Assembly (NCBI GenBank): GCA_903847975.1 | Contig: CAINFC010000082.1 | Span: forward strand, 16,901-80,900 | DNA length: 64,000 bases | Reading direction: 5' to 3' | Source: an uncultured Acidobacteriota bacterium | GTDB taxonomy: Bacteria > Acidobacteriota > UBA6911 > CAINFC01 | Shown here: positions 54,274 through 63,486 of the stretch, one piece after another | How positions within the stretch are numbered: the first letter of the stretch is position 1 | Layout: the number at the start of each line of letters is the position of its first letter | The notes under the pieces: model-generated | Seen by the model: the letters and a program-made list of their open reading frames with translations, nothing else | Databases searched by the model: none | Told to the model about the DNA's origin: nothing | Position numbers and translations under genes: made by a program

Positions 54274-55917
54274 TCAGCGCTTTCGCAGCAGCAGCCAGTC
54301 CTGTTGGTCGGGAGCGCGGTAGACGATTGATTTTGCGCTGCCCGCCGGCCGGCTTTGCCCGGTGCGGGGATCGAACCAGGCCGCTTTGCGGCCCCGGAAA
54401 TGCTCTCCGGCGCGCAGTCGGACTTCCCCGCCGCGGGGAAGGTAAAACACCTGAACCTCGCCCGTGTCGCTTTCGGCGGCACTGATAAAAGCGGCCGCAT
54501 CCTGCCGCCCCGGCTGCTCGGCAAGAATTTCCGGACGGGGGCGCAGCTTCCACCAGTGCAGCGACTGGAAAAAGTCGACCAGGTGCTGCATCTGCCGGCT
54601 TCCCGGGAACTGCATGGCTTGGCTCCAGGGCAAAGCTTCTCCCGTGCCGGCATGCTTGAGGGGAATGCCCGGCGCCGTCTGCCAGCTCCAGATCCCGTGC
54701 GCGCCGTAGGTCAGGCCCGCCGGGGGTGCGGCCAGCAGGCTCCAGTAAGCGGCCCGGCGCACCGACTGGTCGCTGTGCGGCTTCCGGGACTGGTAGGCCA
54801 GGTGGCCTTCGTAGGGCGGCTCCAGGTTGAGAATCGGCCGGACCGGCTCCTCCATCCAACCGGCGGCAGCCGGCCCGGAATGAATCCAGGCAAGGGTTTT
54901 GGCATCATCCCCGTGCCCGCTCTGGTAGCCGAAAAGGTCGACCCAGGACTCGGCGCGGAAGGCATCCCAGGGCCACTGCATGCCGCCCGGATGCATCACC
55001 ACCGGGGCGTGTGCCCCCCGGCCGAAAAGAGCCCGCCCCAGCCGCTGCCAGCGCTCCGCCACCGGACCGGTGTAGGTTGCATCTCCGGCCGGGATCCAGA
55101 CCAGGGGATAGGCCCCGTAGCGCGCCGTCAGGTACTGCAGCACCCGCAGCGCCTGGGGCTCGGAAAGCGAGGCTCCGGGATTTTCCTCCCCGCGGATGGC
55201 CCACAGCATCACCGGGACCGGCAGCAGCCCCTGCTCGCATATGTCCCGAATCCTCTCGTCCAGTCTCTGAAAAAAGCGGGGCTGAAGGATGACCGGATCC
55301 GTGCCGGTAAAAGCAGTCTGCCCTTCGGCATCGGTCGGCGCCGTTCGCCAGGGGGCGGTGGCCACAAACTGGATGGCCGAAAAATGTTTGGCAGCCCGGT
55401 CCCGGAGGTAGGCCCGCCAGTCTTCCGCCGTGGAAAGCAGCGCCCCGTTCCAGGCGGTATCGGCCATCCAGAAGAACGGGGTTCCATCCCTGTGCTGCAG
55501 ATAGCGCCGGTCGGCGGATACCGTCAGCGGCCCATGCTGCAGGAAGCGGGTTCGACGCGAGCGGCCCCGGCATTCCCAGGAGCCGGACTGCTGATCGAGA
55601 CCGGGCACGGACGGCTCCGAGCTCGTCCGGTAGCTCCAGCGCCCCTGCTCATCGGCCATGAACCGGATCCTCCAGACCGCTCCGCCATCCCAGAAACCGT
55701 CCGCCGTTACGCGGCGGCCGCGCGGGGATACCAGCTCGACCTGCAGCCGGACCTCTCCACCGGGTGTGCCGGAAGCGGTGAAGGAATGCTCCCAGCAATC
55801 CCAGAGGGCTACCGGCTGCCCGGCGGCGGGAGCGGCGGCCAGGGCGAAAGAAAAGAAACATAACGCCGCCGGAAAAATCCTTGTCGTCTTAATTTTGCAT
55901 AAAGCCACAAATCTCAT
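54274..55917 (-). CDS. DUF5060/DUF4038 glycoside hydrolase-like secreted protein (GH140-like)
   Basis: A 547-residue secreted protein with a signal peptide ('FPAALCFFSFALAAAPAAG', about 15-33). Domains in order: DUF5060 beta-sandwich (about 38-105), DUF4038 TIM-barrel-like catalytic region (about 110-430; 'FFWMADTAWNGALLST', 'PLVWIPAGDATYTG'), and a C-terminal collagen-binding-like sandwich. Characterised GH140 members with this layout cleave apiosyl linkages of rhamnogalacturonan II, but substrate here is not proven. Converges with the radical SAM gene 5 nt away. Confidence 0.78.
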   Translation of the reverse strand: MRFVALCKIKTTRIFPAALCFFSFALAAAPAAGQPVALWDCWEHSFTASGTPGGEVRLQVELVSPRGRRVTADGFWDGGAVWRIRFMADEQGRWSYRTSSEPSVPGLDQQSGSWECRGRSRRTRFLQHGPLTVSADRRYLQHRDGTPFFWMADTAWNGALLSTAEDWRAYLRDRAAKHFSAIQFVATAPWRTAPTDAEGQTAFTGTDPVILQPRFFQRLDERIRDICEQGLLPVPVMLWAIRGEENPGASLSEPQALRVLQYLTARYGAYPLVWIPAGDATYTGPVAERWQRLGRALFGRGAHAPVVMHPGGMQWPWDAFRAESWVDLFGYQSGHGDDAKTLAWIHSGPAAAGWMEEPVRPILNLEPPYEGHLAYQSRKPHSDQSVRRAAYWSLLAAPPAGLTYGAHGIWSWQTAPGIPLKHAGTGEALPWSQAMQFPGSRQMQHLVDFFQSLHWWKLRPRPEILAEQPGRQDAAAFISAAESDTGEVQVFYLPRGGEVRLRAGEHFRGRKAAWFDPRTGQSRPAGSAKSIVYRAPDQQDWLLLRKR

Positions 55918-55939
55918 GAGGACAGTCCTTTCGCCTTTC

Positions 55940-56007
55940 TTCCCGGTCTACCTTTCCTTCCTGTGAACATTTTCTTCTCGCAGGAAGGTGGCAAGGTCAG
56001 AAAGGAA
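55940..56007. repeat. Dispersed inverted repeat, copy 5 (diverged)
   Basis: The left arm TTCCCGGTCTACCTTTCCTT then CCTGTGA (55940-55966) and a right arm (55978-56007) with CAGGAAG and AAGG elements match the family with substitutions. It lies between two minus-strand glycosidase genes, showing that the repeat can sit inside a likely operon. Confidence 0.6.
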
Positions 56008-56028
56008 TGAAGAAGCCGGCCGCCCGGA

Positions 56029-58908
56029 CTAGGGCACCACCTTCCGCAGCTGCACCGGCCCGAGCAGTCCGGATTCCATCAGCGGACTGTCGCGGGTCAG
56101 CTTGCGGATATTGGTTTTTGTAAACCTCTTTTCCTCCGGCAGGAACTGGTCCCCGATAATCCGGTTGGGCCAGAAATTGACCACCTCCACGGAAAGCCGG
56201 TTGGCTTTGGGTTTCAGCATCCCGGTCACCTCCACCCGAAAAGGCGGCGTCCAGAGGATTCCCAGGTTTTTCCCGTTCAGCCGGACTTCGGCAAGCTCCC
56301 GGACATTTCCCAAATCCAGCCAGACTTTGGCTCCGCGGCCGAGGCGCGCCGGGGAAACATCGAACTGCTTTTCATAGACGGCCGTTCCGGAATAGTACCG
56401 GATGCCCGGATCCGCATGGGTGGCCCAGTTGACGAGCTCCGGAAATTCGGCCTGCGACGGGCCGCCCCACTCCGGAGAAAACCGCACCACCCAGGGCCCG
56501 TCCAATCGGACCAGCAGCTCCTCTTTCGGCGCCCCGCCGGAAAGAGTCCGCGGAGGGCGCGAGACAGCCTTGCGGAAAACCACAAACCGGGAACCGCTCG
56601 GCGGCAGCTCCAGCGGCAGAAAGGTCCGTCCCTGCTCTTCCTGAAAGCCCTCCGCCAGGCGGCGCCGGCCGCTGACCGCATCCCATATTTCCGGAACCTT
56701 CCCCGCCACCCGGAACCCGCAGCGCAGGCTCGCGCTGCGCCGCGAGCGGTTGGCCACAAAGTAGATTTCGGCAGCACCGTCGCGGCGGTGAATATAATCG
56801 ATTTCAGCCCCGGGAGCGGCTGCGCTGAATTCGAAATCCGGGGCCACTCCCTCCCGGGCCAGCTGCTCGCGGACCCCCCGGCCGGAAACCACCCGCCCCC
56901 GGCCCAGGGAATGCTCGCCGGCCTCCGTGCCGCTCCCGTTTCCCCAAAGCTCCTCCGCCAGGCGGCGTACTTCAGCATCGCTCTGCGGATACCCGGAAAG
57001 GCCGGAGGCTTCCTCCGGCCTGGGACCCAGGATCAGGGCCCCGGCCTCGACCAGCTCCTTGAGCCGGCGCAGCACCGGCAGGGAAATCACGGTCCGGCCG
57101 GGCAGAACCAGCAGCCGGTAGCTCATGCCGTCCGGCAGCGTCAACCGGCCGTCCTTTACCGAAAGCCGTGTCAGCAGGGCTTCGGAAGGGAGCACATCGT
57201 AGTCGTAGCCCGGCAGAATGCGGGCCGGGTCGGAGCTTTTCAGCTGGGCAAAATTCGGAACGTGATCCCCGTAATAGTAGGCTACGTCAGCCACGAAGTG
57301 CCCCTGCTGCAGCATCCACTGGCTGCGGTTGACGTAGGCCAGAAAGGGTTTGGACCGGGACCACCAGGTGGTATTGGGATTGAAATGGGTCCCGGCAAAA
57401 TACTGCTGTCCCGGCATTCCCATTTCCCGCGGAGAACAGACTACCGCGTGCCAGACCAGCAGGTTCAGCCCCTCACACAGCGCTTTGTCGAAGGCCGGTT
57501 TGAGGTTGTCCCACAGCGTTTCCTGCCAGTGGGGGCCGATGGTGGTAAAGCCTTCCGCCGCCACCAGGGAGCGGCCGTAGACATGCGCGGCCGAGGCCGG
57601 CTGTTTGACGAAGAACCGGTTGGCATCCCCGATGCGGTGCTCCCAGGACCAGGCCCAGAATTCCGACATGGGCGTATCGACCGCTCCCAGGCACTGCTGG
57701 GCATCGATGGGCACGGCATGCGGGCCGCCCGATTCCGGATGGATCTGCAGGCCGTTGCGGTGGGCATTTTCCAGGAAAAAGCCATAGTGATTTTCGGCGG
57801 CCAGATCCCCGATGGTCCTCCGGAAATCGTGCAGAAAACGGTTGCTGATCGCGCGGCTGTCCACGATTTTTCCCATCACCGCCGGAAGGAAGGGCCGCAG
57901 ATCGTAGCCCCGGCGGCGGCGGAACTCCTCCGGCAGGGTGGGCGTCCAGTTGACCGCCTCCACCTCCCAGCTGTCGGTGTGCAGGTACTTCAGGGTGCGC
58001 CCGATCCAGGGCCTGGCATCGGCAATCAGCGGATCGACCACCCGGCTCCAGTACCTCTGGAATGCATCGCGATCCATGGCGTCGATAGCATAGCCGCTCC
58101 AGCCGTCGCTGGAGGTGGAAACATAAGAGTGATTGCCGATGGTACAGCCGATACGCAGCACCACCCACTCCCCGGAGGGAGCTTCCCAGCGCAAACGGCC
58201 TCCCGCCTCCAGCCGCGCGGACAGATCAAGCACCTCCGCGCTGTGGGCGTCCTCCTCTCCCGGCTCCGCGGGATCGTCCTGCAGCAGGGGGGTGGTGTCC
58301 GGGGCCGAAAAGCTCAGCGCCTTGTGGACCGCCTTCTGCTCCCACATGCGGATCGGGCGCCGGGCGTTCGGATTCCGGCCAGCCTGCCGGTCCGGATAGG
58401 CCACGACAAAAAGGTCGCGAAAGAATCCGTCGCGCGCCTGGGGCTCGGGCAGCAGGATCTCGCCCCGGGAAGGTCCGGAAATCCGGCTTTCCGACCAGGC
58501 CAGCTTTTTGGAGGCATCTTCCGGGGCCACCATCGGACCGCCCAGGTTCCACCCGCTCTGAATGTTCAGGCTCATTTCCAGGCCGAGGCGCTCCGCCTCG
58601 CGAAGTGTGTGGCGCAAAAGCCGCCGCCATTCCGGGGAAAGAAAGGTGGGCCCGTGGGGAACGCGGTCGTTGCCGCGCTGCTCGGCGCCGCCGGCGTCGC
58701 AGATCAGCGCTCCGCCGAAGCCCTTGTCTTTCATCTCCTCCAGGTCGCGGGTGATGGCCTCTTCGGTCACATTGCCGTTGAGCCACCACCAGTAGGCCCT
58801 CAGCCTCGCCTGGCGCGGCGGATTATCCCACCCCTTCTCCAGCTCGCCGGCACAAAGGGGAACCGCCGAAAAAAACAAAACAACCGGAAGAATCCATTTC
58901 CATTTCAT
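56029..58908 (-). CDS. GH106-like glycoside hydrolase (alpha-L-rhamnosidase-like), secreted
   Basis: A 959-residue exported enzyme. The signal (about 1-20) precedes 'YWWWLNGNVTEEAITRDLEEM', the characteristic opening of GH106 alpha-L-rhamnosidases and relatives, followed by 'GFGGALICDAGGAEQ' and 'EMSLNIQSGWNLGGPM'. The central barrel includes 'LHTDSWEVEAVNWT', and the C-terminal 200 residues are beta-sandwich carbohydrate-binding-like ('LDLGNVRELAEVRLNGKNLG'). It probably removes terminal rhamnose from plant pectin or glycosides. The ptb gene ends 49 nt upstream. Confidence 0.82.
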   Translation of the reverse strand: MKWKWILPVVLFFSAVPLCAGELEKGWDNPPRQARLRAYWWWLNGNVTEEAITRDLEEMKDKGFGGALICDAGGAEQRGNDRVPHGPTFLSPEWRRLLRHTLREAERLGLEMSLNIQSGWNLGGPMVAPEDASKKLAWSESRISGPSRGEILLPEPQARDGFFRDLFVVAYPDRQAGRNPNARRPIRMWEQKAVHKALSFSAPDTTPLLQDDPAEPGEEDAHSAEVLDLSARLEAGGRLRWEAPSGEWVVLRIGCTIGNHSYVSTSSDGWSGYAIDAMDRDAFQRYWSRVVDPLIADARPWIGRTLKYLHTDSWEVEAVNWTPTLPEEFRRRRGYDLRPFLPAVMGKIVDSRAISNRFLHDFRRTIGDLAAENHYGFFLENAHRNGLQIHPESGGPHAVPIDAQQCLGAVDTPMSEFWAWSWEHRIGDANRFFVKQPASAAHVYGRSLVAAEGFTTIGPHWQETLWDNLKPAFDKALCEGLNLLVWHAVVCSPREMGMPGQQYFAGTHFNPNTTWWSRSKPFLAYVNRSQWMLQQGHFVADVAYYYGDHVPNFAQLKSSDPARILPGYDYDVLPSEALLTRLSVKDGRLTLPDGMSYRLLVLPGRTVISLPVLRRLKELVEAGALILGPRPEEASGLSGYPQSDAEVRRLAEELWGNGSGTEAGEHSLGRGRVVSGRGVREQLAREGVAPDFEFSAAAPGAEIDYIHRRDGAAEIYFVANRSRRSASLRCGFRVAGKVPEIWDAVSGRRRLAEGFQEEQGRTFLPLELPPSGSRFVVFRKAVSRPPRTLSGGAPKEELLVRLDGPWVVRFSPEWGGPSQAEFPELVNWATHADPGIRYYSGTAVYEKQFDVSPARLGRGAKVWLDLGNVRELAEVRLNGKNLGILWTPPFRVEVTGMLKPKANRLSVEVVNFWPNRIIGDQFLPEEKRFTKTNIRKLTRDSPLMESGLLGPVQLRKVVP

Positions 58909-58957
58909 GTTCGTCGGATCAAGGCAGAGGGCCCCGGCAGCAGAGGCCCGGCGTTTT

Positions 58958-60481
58958 TCATTCCGCGTCCGGCTTCGTCGGGGACTGCCGCTGTTTCAGA
59001 AAGTGGCTGTAAAGAATGCCGGCGCAGAGGGTCAGAAACTTATTTACTTCCGTATCGCTCCGGGAGGTGAGCAGCACGGGCACATTGGCGCCTACTACCA
59101 CGTTGGCCACCTCCGCTCCGAGCGTCATGACCCAGGTCTTGTAGAGAAAATTTCCCCCGGAAATATTCGGCACCACCAGGATATCCGCCTTTCCGGCCAC
59201 CGGGTTGGATGGGATCCCCTTCTTGGCCACCGCCTCCGGATAAAGGGCCAGGTCGTAGGAAAGCGGGCCATACACGTCGGCGTGAGGCCAGCTCCGCTCG
59301 GAGAGAGCCTTTTCCAGCATGCTGGTGGGAATTTTCTCGGAGGGCACCTCGTTGGCCTCCAGGAGAGCTACTTTGGGCCGCTCGATACCCAGGCTCTGGG
59401 CCAGGCCGATGGCGTTTTCAACAATGTCCACCGCCGATTCGGCCTCCTGGTGCAGAAAAAGCTCCGGATTGATCCCGGCATCGGTCAGCAGAATCAGCCG
59501 GTCCACGCCGGGCAGCTCGAAAAGGCTGACAAAGGACAGCCGCTGCCGGATGCCGATGCCGGTCTCCCGGTTCAGGATCGACCGGATGAAGGGAGCGGTG
59601 TTGATTTTCCCTTTCATCAGCATATCGCCCCGGCCCTCGCGAATCAGCCGGGTGCCCAGCAGGGCGGCCTGGGCGTCGTGCCGGGCCGCCTCGCCGCCGG
59701 CGGGCACGTCCACGAATTCGTAGCGCCGCGGGAAAAGCAGGTCCTCCCGGCACGATTTTTTGACGGCTTCCTCGTTGCCGACCAGCAGGACCTTGCCGAC
59801 CAGGCCCTCGTTGATCGCCTTGTTCACCGCGGTCAGGGATGCGCTGTCCGGACAGACCACCACGACGGTGTGGCGCTCGAGAAGCCTGGCCGCGGCGATG
59901 ATGTTTTTCATTCCGTGGCCTTTGGTCATATGCAGGATCGATTCGCTGTTGTAGATGACCGCCATCATTCGCGACTGCTCTTCCAGCGAGCGGATGGAAT
60001 GCGGCTGGGAGCTGTCGAAATAGAAGGAGTCCCCCGGCTCCAGCTCGTATTCCTGCCCTCCCACCGTGACCTGCACCCGGCCGCTCATCAGGAACAGGAA
60101 CTCCTCTCCGCTGTGGCGGCTGATGTCGGCCAGCCCCTCCTCGTCGCGATAGAGGTCGACGACAAAAGGCTCCATATGGCGGCCGGTGTAAGCTGGAGCC
60201 AGGCTTTCATACTGCATCAGGTTGCGGCGGTTTACGCGGGCCCGCTCCTGGGGGGTGGTCTTGATGGCCCTGTGTTCGGTGGATTCCCTTCCGAAAAGGA
60301 GCGACGAGATATCCAGGCCCAGCAGGGAGGCCAGGCGCAGCATTTCGGAAATTCCGGGAGAAAGCCTGTCGGACAGCACCCTGTTCAGCGTTTCCTCATC
60401 CCAACCCATGGCGGCGCGCAGTTGCTCGGCATCGATCCCCTTTTTCAGGATCAGGGCCTGCATGTTCCGTCCGATTTTCAT
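58958..60481 (-). CDS. XRE HTH-cupin-phosphate acyltransferase (Ptb/Pta-like) fusion
   Basis: A 507-residue three-part protein. Residues about 1-62 form an XRE-type helix-turn-helix ('EEMLRLASLLGLDISSLLF'-like, here 'ISEMLRLASLLGLDISSLLF'), about 85-175 a cupin ('GEEFLFLMSGRVQVTVGG', 'EPGDSFYFDSSQPHSI'), and about 190-490 a phosphate butyryl/acetyltransferase ('AAARLLERHTVVVVCPDS', 'DMLMKGKINTAPFIRSIL', 'VVPNISGGNFLYKTW'). It likely makes acyl phosphate from acyl-CoA, with a built-in DNA-binding and ligand-binding head. The start codon overlaps the butyrate kinase stop by 4 nt. Confidence 0.88.
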   Translation of the reverse strand: MKIGRNMQALILKKGIDAEQLRAAMGWDEETLNRVLSDRLSPGISEMLRLASLLGLDISSLLFGRESTEHRAIKTTPQERARVNRRNLMQYESLAPAYTGRHMEPFVVDLYRDEEGLADISRHSGEEFLFLMSGRVQVTVGGQEYELEPGDSFYFDSSQPHSIRSLEEQSRMMAVIYNSESILHMTKGHGMKNIIAAARLLERHTVVVVCPDSASLTAVNKAINEGLVGKVLLVGNEEAVKKSCREDLLFPRRYEFVDVPAGGEAARHDAQAALLGTRLIREGRGDMLMKGKINTAPFIRSILNRETGIGIRQRLSFVSLFELPGVDRLILLTDAGINPELFLHQEAESAVDIVENAIGLAQSLGIERPKVALLEANEVPSEKIPTSMLEKALSERSWPHADVYGPLSYDLALYPEAVAKKGIPSNPVAGKADILVVPNISGGNFLYKTWVMTLGAEVANVVVGANVPVLLTSRSDTEVNKFLTLCAGILYSHFLKQRQSPTKPDAE

Positions 60482-61551
60482 TTCAGGCCCTCCCCGTATT
60501 CCTTCACCTTTTCGCTGCCGTTCATCACCCGCCGGACTCCGTCCACCAGGGCTTCAATCTCATATTCTCCGGGCTTGATGAAAATCGGGGCGATAAAGCG
60601 TACCTTGCGGTGCAGGTGGCCGGTCAAATATTCGCTGTGGGCGATTCCGCCGGTCAGCACGATGGCGTCCACTTCCCCGTCGAGGGCCGCGGCCATGGCT
60701 CCGATCTCCTTGGCAATCTGGTAAATCATGGCTTCCAGGACCAGCCGCGATTTCCTGTCCCCCTTCTGCACCCGGCTTTCCACTTCCTGCAAATCGACGG
60801 TCTCCAGGTAGGAATACACTCCGCCGCGCCGGGAAACGATCTCCTGCAGCTCGGCGATGCGGTACCTCTCCTCCTTCAACAGCCGGAGAACACCGCCGAC
60901 GGGCAGCCCTCCCGTCCTTTCGGGGGAAAAAGGGCCGTCGCCGTTCAGGCCGTCGTTCACGTCCACGACCTTGCCCCGGCAGTGAGCCCCGACGGTAATC
61001 CCGCCTCCCATGTGGGCCACGATCAGACGGCAGTCCTGGTAGGATTTCCCCAGCTCTTCCGCGACGGTCCGCCCGGCCGCTTTCTGGTTCAGGGCATGAA
61101 ACAGGCTGACGCGGTCGATTTCCGCAAAACCGGAAATCCGGGCTACCGGCCAGAGCTCGTCGACCACCGGCGGATCCACCACGTAGGCCGGGCAGCGAAA
61201 CCGGCCGGCAAAAGAATCCGCCAGCAGCCCGCCCAGGTTGGCCGGGTGCTGGCCGCTGATGCCCGCCTGCAGGTCCCGCACCATGGCTTCATTGACCCGG
61301 TAGACGCCGCCCTCCAGGGGGCGCACCAGGCCGCCGCGGCCCACCACCGCATCGAATACTTCGGCTGCCGCCTTTTCCTTGATGAGAAACTCCTCCACTT
61401 CCTTCAGCCGGAAAGGAAACTGGTCGGAAATGCGCGTGAATTTGCGGATGACATCGCGCGCGTGGGGGATCGTCTGCTTGACCAGGCCGCCTTCCTGAAA
61501 AATACCGATTTTGGTCGTCGTGGATCCCGGATCAATTGCCAGAATGCGCAT
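60478..61551 (-). CDS. buk: Butyrate kinase
   Basis: Makes butyrate (or a branched-chain acid) and ATP from the acyl phosphate. A 357-residue ASKHA acid kinase: 'ILAIDPGSTTTKIGIFQ' at the N-terminus, 'VGRGGLVRPLEGGVYRVN' near residue 90, 'LIVAHMGGGITVGAHCRGK' around 180 and 'DAIVLTGGIAHSEYLTG' near 310. It is the first gene of the ptb-buk unit and overlaps the Ptb fusion by 4 nt. It gives an ATP-yielding fermentation end step. Confidence 0.95.
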   Translation of the reverse strand: MRILAIDPGSTTTKIGIFQEGGLVKQTIPHARDVIRKFTRISDQFPFRLKEVEEFLIKEKAAAEVFDAVVGRGGLVRPLEGGVYRVNEAMVRDLQAGISGQHPANLGGLLADSFAGRFRCPAYVVDPPVVDELWPVARISGFAEIDRVSLFHALNQKAAGRTVAEELGKSYQDCRLIVAHMGGGITVGAHCRGKVVDVNDGLNGDGPFSPERTGGLPVGGVLRLLKEERYRIAELQEIVSRRGGVYSYLETVDLQEVESRVQKGDRKSRLVLEAMIYQIAKEIGAMAAALDGEVDAIVLTGGIAHSEYLTGHLHRKVRFIAPIFIKPGEYEIEALVDGVRRVMNGSEKVKEYGEGLK

Positions 61552-61657
61552 GGTTATCCTCCCGATGGGACTCTGCGTTGCTGCCCCTTGATCCTACCGA
61601 TTTCCATAACGGTACGTCAAGAAGAAAAACGTTTCCCCGGGGCCGGCCGCTCCCACC

Positions 61658-61687
61658 TTGTCTGCGGCCTGCCTAAAATTGTAATAT
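61658..61687 (+). promoter_or_regulatory. Candidate promoter for asnB
   Basis: TTGTCT (61658-61663), an 18-nt spacer and TAATAT (61682-61687) suggest a promoter with an untranslated leader of about 120 nt. GGAGGT sits 5 nt before the ATG at 61819. I see no recognisable riboswitch in the leader. Confidence 0.4.
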
Positions 61688-61818
61688 CACATCGGCGTTG
61701 AAACAGGTGAGAAAAACTCTGCATTTCGGGTCCGCAATGCCGGATGGAAAGCACTTTTCTCCGGCCGCTTGATTTTTGATTTTCAGAAACGGTATCCATC
61801 GCAATTTCGGAGGTTTAT

Positions 61819-63486
61819 ATGTGCGGGATCTTGGCAATACTGGATATTAAAGGAGATCCGCTGCAGCTGCGGAAAGACGCCCTGGTGCGGGTCAAGCGTC
61901 TCCGGCACCGCGGTCCCGACTGGAGCGGGATCTATTCCGACTCCGAAGGCATTCTGCTGCACGAGCGTCTTTCCATCGTGGATATCGAGCATGGAGCCCA
62001 GCCGCTGGAGGACCGGCTGACCGGCCGGGTTCTCTCTGTCAATGGCGAAATTTACAACCACCAGGAGCTGCGCCTGGAGCTGAGGAATCCGCACGACTTT
62101 CAGACTGCTTCCGACTGCGAGCCCATCCTTTTCCTATACGACGAATTCGGACCGGAATTCATCCACAAGCTGAACGGCATTTTCGCCTTTGTGATCTACG
62201 ATCCGGTGGCGAAGGACTTTTACATCGCCCGCGACCACATCGGCATCTGCCCGCTATACTGGGGGTGGGACCTGGAAGGCAACCTTCACGTCGCCTCGGA
62301 AATGAAAGCCATCCTCGATGTCTGCCAGAAAATTGAAGAATTTCCTCCCGGGCACTACTATCTCGGCAAGGAAAAACGCCTGGTCCGGTATTACCACCCG
62401 GTTTGGGCGGAGACCGAAACCCTGCCCAGCCGCCCCCTGGACCTGGGCCAGCTGCGCGAGGCATTCGAGGCCGCCGTCAAGCGCCAGCTGATGTGCGACG
62501 TTCCCTACGGCGTGCTGATCAGCGGCGGAGTGGACTCCTCGCTGGTGGCGGCCATCGCCTCCAAGTTCAAGGAGAAGCGGGTGGAAGACCACGATGCCAG
62601 CCCGGCCTGGTGGCCGCGTCTGCACTCTTTTTCGGTAGGATTGCGGGATTCTCCGGATCTGAAAATGGCGCGCAAGGTGGCCGACTTCATCGGCTCCGTG
62701 CACCACGAAATCTTTTTTACCGAGCAGGAGGGGATGGACGCCATTTACGACGTCATCTATCACCTGGAAACGTTCGACATCACCACCATACGGGCCGCCA
62801 CTCCCATGTACCTGATGGCCCGCAAGATCAAAGCCATGGGGATCAAGATGATCCTTTCCGGCGAGGGGGCCGATGAGGTGTTCGGCGGATATCTCTATTT
62901 CCACAAGGCGCCCGACGCCCGCGAATTTCACGAGGAGACGGTGCGCAAGCTGTTCATGCTGCACAAGTACGACTGCCTGCGGGCCAACAAGTCCACGGCC
63001 GCCTGGGGCCTGGAGGCGCGGGTTCCCTTCCTGGACAAGGAGTTCCTGGAAACGGCCATGAACATCGACCCGCAGGAGAAGATGTGCGTGCCCGGAGCGC
63101 GGATGGAAAAATGGATGCTGCGCAAGGCGTTTGAAGGCTATATCCCCGACGAGATCCTCTGGCGGCAGAAGGAGCAGTTCTCGGACGGGGTGGGCTACAA
63201 CTGGATCGATTCGCTGAAGGCGCGGGCCAACCGGGAGATCACCGACAAGATGATGGAAAACGCCACCTACCGCTTTCCGGTGAAGACCCCGAATACCAAG
63301 GAGGGCTACCTGTACCGCAGCATCTTCGAAGCCCACTTCCCGCATGCCGGGGCTCCGCTGCTGGTGCCGGACGGCCCGAGCATCGCCTGCAGCACGCCGA
63401 CCGCCATCCGCTGGGACGCCGCCTGGGCCAACATGGCCGATCCCTCCGGCCGCGCGGTCCGCACCGTCCACCAGAACGCCCTGTAA
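61819..63486 (+). CDS. asnB: Asparagine synthase (glutamine-hydrolysing), AsnB type
   Basis: Makes asparagine from aspartate, glutamine and ATP. 555 residues, like E. coli AsnB. Cys2 is the glutaminase nucleophile ('MCGILAI'); 'RLSIVDIEHGAQPL' and 'SVNGEIYNHQELR' complete the N-terminal domain. The synthetase domain has the PP-loop 'LISGGVDSSLVAAIA', 'ILSGEGADEVFGGYLY' and 'LEARVPFLDKEFL'. A strong GGAGGT site precedes the ATG. The repeat array begins immediately after it. Confidence 0.96.
   Translation: MCGILAILDIKGDPLQLRKDALVRVKRLRHRGPDWSGIYSDSEGILLHERLSIVDIEHGAQPLEDRLTGRVLSVNGEIYNHQELRLELRNPHDFQTASDCEPILFLYDEFGPEFIHKLNGIFAFVIYDPVAKDFYIARDHIGICPLYWGWDLEGNLHVASEMKAILDVCQKIEEFPPGHYYLGKEKRLVRYYHPVWAETETLPSRPLDLGQLREAFEAAVKRQLMCDVPYGVLISGGVDSSLVAAIASKFKEKRVEDHDASPAWWPRLHSFSVGLRDSPDLKMARKVADFIGSVHHEIFFTEQEGMDAIYDVIYHLETFDITTIRAATPMYLMARKIKAMGIKMILSGEGADEVFGGYLYFHKAPDAREFHEETVRKLFMLHKYDCLRANKSTAAWGLEARVPFLDKEFLETAMNIDPQEKMCVPGARMEKWMLRKAFEGYIPDEILWRQKEQFSDGVGYNWIDSLKARANREITDKMMENATYRFPVKTPNTKEGYLYRSIFEAHFPHAGAPLLVPDGPSIACSTPTAIRWDAAWANMADPSGRAVRTVHQNAL

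Noticed and set aside
53177..54859. 560-residue minus-strand frame over the radical SAM gene
   Set aside because: It bridges two real genes in a shadow frame and does not encode recognisable domains.
56416..59070. 884-residue open frame antisense to the GH106-like gene
   Set aside because: Composition is biased (Arg, Gln, Pro, Gly), it has no signal or domain, and it overlaps a recognised glycosidase.
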